A stretch of DNA of 7,095 bases from Pedosphaera sp. GTDB lineage: Bacteria > Verrucomicrobiota > Verrucomicrobiia > Limisphaerales > SXTU01. How positions within the stretch are numbered: the stretch's first letter is position 1; each line of letters begins with the position of its first letter. Positions 5,608 through 7,095 of the stretch are shown piece by piece. The position numbers and the translations under genes were made by a program. A model generated the notes under the pieces. The model ran no database searches. It was not told the origin of the DNA and was given only the letters and a program-made list of their open reading frames with translations. The stretch spans positions 1 through 7,095 of the forward strand of contig SIBB01000179.1 in NCBI GenBank assembly GCA_009695395.1, read 5' to 3'.

Positions 5608-6879
5608 TCATGCGCGCGGCGCGAGCTTCTTCTCCACCGGCACCTTGTCGAGGACAGCGAACTTGGGCAGACCGCCTTCCATCGGCAGATGCAGATGCCC
5701 CTCGATCAAGGGACGCGCATACTCGATGAACTTTTCGTTCGGCAGGAAACCATCCTCGGTGATCCAATCGCGCGGGAGGAAATGCTCGACGTTGGCGATG
5801 TCATTCAACGGCTGGAGATCGGTCGCCCAACGGTAGGGCTGGCTCGATAGCCGGACAATTTTCACCATGTAACCGCTCTTGCCGCCGACCGCCGCGCGCA
5901 CGGCGGTCTCGCCGCAAGCCACCGCCTCCAGCACGTCCGTCTCGCTGGCGAAGTGCGCGGCGGCACGTTGTGCGTAGCCGAGCTTCACCGTGCGGGTCTT
6001 GAGGTTCAGCTTCGCCTGCACGATCTCCGCGAGCCGGTCCGCAGCCCCGCCCAACACCGCGTGGCCGAAGGCATCCACGCGCGACTTGTCCACGCCGATC
6101 TCCTCGCCCGCCGCGTTCTTCAAGCCCTCGCCTACGACGACGATGCAATACTTCAGGCTGGCCACCGTCTCCTTCACCCGCGCAAGAAACTTCTCCTGAT
6201 CGAACGGCACCTCGGGCAGCAGGATGATGTGCGGCGCGTCCGTGGGCTGGCGCTTGGCCAGCACGGTGCCTGCGGCGATCCACCCGGCGGCGCGGCCCAT
6301 CACCTCGATGATGCAACACGAGCCGTCGTCCGTGGCCATGCTGTTCACGTCGAACGCGACCTCCATGACGGTGACCGCGTTGTATTTGATGACCGAGCCG
6401 TAGCCGTTGCAGTGGTCTGTGTGCGGGAGGTCGTTATCAATCGTCTTGGGGATGCCGATGCAGCGCATCTCCCACCCGCGCTTCACGGCTTCCTCGTGAA
6501 TCTTGTTTGTCGTGTCCTGCGAGTCATTGCCGCCGGCGTAGAAGAAGAACCGGATGTTGTGCGCCTGGAAGACGGCGAAGAGCCGGTCCATGTCCTGCGC
6601 GGCCTTCGCGGGTTGCTTCTTGAAATCCACCTTGTAGCGGCAGGTGCCCAGTGCGGCGGCGGGTGTGTGCTTGAGGCCCTCGATGCTCCGGGCCTTCTCC
6701 TCGTTGAGGTCCACGAGCGTCTCGTTGAGGATGCCGAAGATGCCATTTAGCCCGCCGTAAATCTCCTCGATGCATCCGTGTCGCCCCGCCTCTTGGATGA
6801 CGCCCGCGACGCTGGCGTTGATGACGGCGGTGGGGCCGCCGGACTGGGCGACGAGCAAATTACCTGTGAGTTCAGTCAT
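5608..6879 (-). CDS. pfp: Phosphofructokinase, predicted pyrophosphate-dependent
   Basis: The 423-residue protein belongs to the phosphofructokinase superfamily and phosphorylates fructose 6-phosphate at C1 in glycolysis. N-terminal AQSGGPTAVIN (11-21) is the phosphoryl-donor loop. GGNDSQDT (116-123) carries Asp119 where ATP enzymes have Gly (GGDGS), and PKTIDND (144-150) carries Lys145 where ATP enzymes have Gly. Both substitutions are the established markers of pyrophosphate use, so a reversible PPi-fructose-6-phosphate phosphotransferase is predicted. Asp148 is the expected catalytic base. VMGRAAGW (193-200), LPEVPF (221-226), VGEGL (249-253) and LGYAQRAAAH (300-309) mark the rest of the sugar-phosphate site. 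Length exceeds the bacterial ATP enzyme (about 320) and suits PPi-type members. ATG 6879 stands immediately before the first strand; there is no Shine-Dalgarno, and a dyad lies just upstream. It is separated by a hairpin from the downstream lipid A operon, so a functional link is not implied. Confidence 0.93.
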   Translation of the reverse strand: MTELTGNLLVAQSGGPTAVINASVAGVIQEAGRHGCIEEIYGGLNGIFGILNETLVDLNEEKARSIEGLKHTPAAALGTCRYKVDFKKQPAKAAQDMDRLFAVFQAHNIRFFFYAGGNDSQDTTNKIHEEAVKRGWEMRCIGIPKTIDNDLPHTDHCNGYGSVIKYNAVTVMEVAFDVNSMATDDGSCCIIEVMGRAAGWIAAGTVLAKRQPTDAPHIILLPEVPFDQEKFLARVKETVASLKYCIVVVGEGLKNAAGEEIGVDKSRVDAFGHAVLGGAADRLAEIVQAKLNLKTRTVKLGYAQRAAAHFASETDVLEAVACGETAVRAAVGGKSGYMVKIVRLSSQPYRWATDLQPLNDIANVEHFLPRDWITEDGFLPNEKFIEYARPLIEGHLHLPMEGGLPKFAVLDKVPVEKKLAPRA

Positions 6880-6882
6880 AAA

Positions 6883-6903
6883 AATGTCGCGTGCGCGGAC
6901 ATT
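6883..6903 (-). promoter_or_regulatory. Dyad AATGTC-N9-GACATT just upstream of the phosphofructokinase start
   Basis: Perfect 6-base half-sites at 6883-6888 and 6898-6903 flank a 9-base GC-rich spacer. The dyad ends 3 bases before the ATG at 6879. In DNA it could be an operator; in mRNA it would form a short hairpin followed by three U residues directly before the start codon. No ribosome-binding motif is seen here. Confidence 0.35.
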
Positions 6904-7095
6904 GTTCTGCCTGGAAATTCAGGAAGTGGAAGCCGCCCGGCACGAGCGGAGCGCACCCTGCCAACCGACCGGAATGGTGTCAAAGGAGGATTTGAGCAGC
7001 CACTTCAGCAGTCCGGATTCGGGCACTGCCCCGGAGAGGGCGCCGCCGGGCCGCAGCGGGTGAATCGCGCGAGGGTGTGAAGTTCACAGCCCGCC
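6904..7095. other. Intergenic sequence with no supportable gene
   Basis: The open frames here are short or continue from antisense shadows of the phosphofructokinase gene, and I recognise no protein. A minus-strand frame of about 50 codons lies between TGA codons, without a recognisable start or motif. AAAGGAGG (6979-6986) resembles a Shine-Dalgarno but no convincing start follows it. At 7077-7087 GTGAA-G-TTCAC is a short palindrome, and the GTG at 7077 could begin a plus-strand gene beyond the window. The promoter of the phosphofructokinase gene probably lies here, but I could not place it. Confidence 0.4.

Noticed and set aside
5953..6750. Plus-strand open frame of 265 codons opposite the phosphofructokinase gene
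   Set aside because: Composition typical of antisense GC-rich frames; the other strand encodes a complete enzyme.
6934..7092. Minus-strand frame of about 50 codons upstream of the phosphofructokinase gene
   Set aside because: It lacks a convincing start and any recognisable motif; the length is within chance for GC-rich DNA.

Overview
The window is GC-rich, gene-dense bacterial chromosome with housekeeping genes and no mobile element, phage gene, CRISPR array, tRNA or rRNA. It encodes lipid A synthesis, so the cell is a Gram-negative-type diderm. None of the five visible starts has a Shine-Dalgarno sequence, two are GTG, and a PPi-type phosphofructokinase is present. An ACAGAG-rich intergenic repeat of a kind I associate with environmental Verrucomicrobiota and Planctomycetes is also present. 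Together these suggest an uncultured Verrucomicrobiota member (Pedosphaera/Limisphaerales-like). That placement is inference, held at moderate to low confidence.

Layout, plus strand: the 3' part of asd (1-995, cut by the window's left edge) is followed after 104 bases by a small soluble family 2 glycosyltransferase (1100-1825). It runs convergently into the minus-strand block, with 57 bases between the two stop codons.

Layout, minus strand, read right to left: a PPi-type phosphofructokinase (6879-5608); a 108-base gap with a GC hairpin and a possible promoter; a Gfo/Idh/MocA dehydrogenase (5499-4447); an intergenic inverted repeat (4415-4473); a HI0933/BaiN-family flavoprotein (4409-3156); and lpxB (3151-1883), which starts 4 bases after the flavoprotein stop. 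The dehydrogenase, flavoprotein and lpxB look like one operon. A dehydrogenase of this type next to lpxB fits a lipid A or UDP-amino-sugar context; the flavoprotein's role there is unknown. The right end (6880-7095) has no supportable gene but carries a dyad just upstream of the phosphofructokinase start.

The most interesting non-coding feature is the pair of inverted ACAGAG-triplet arms between the dehydrogenase and the flavoprotein. One arm runs into the dehydrogenase reading frame and supplies its last ten codons and stop. I see no convincing new multi-gene system; the genes belong to known families.
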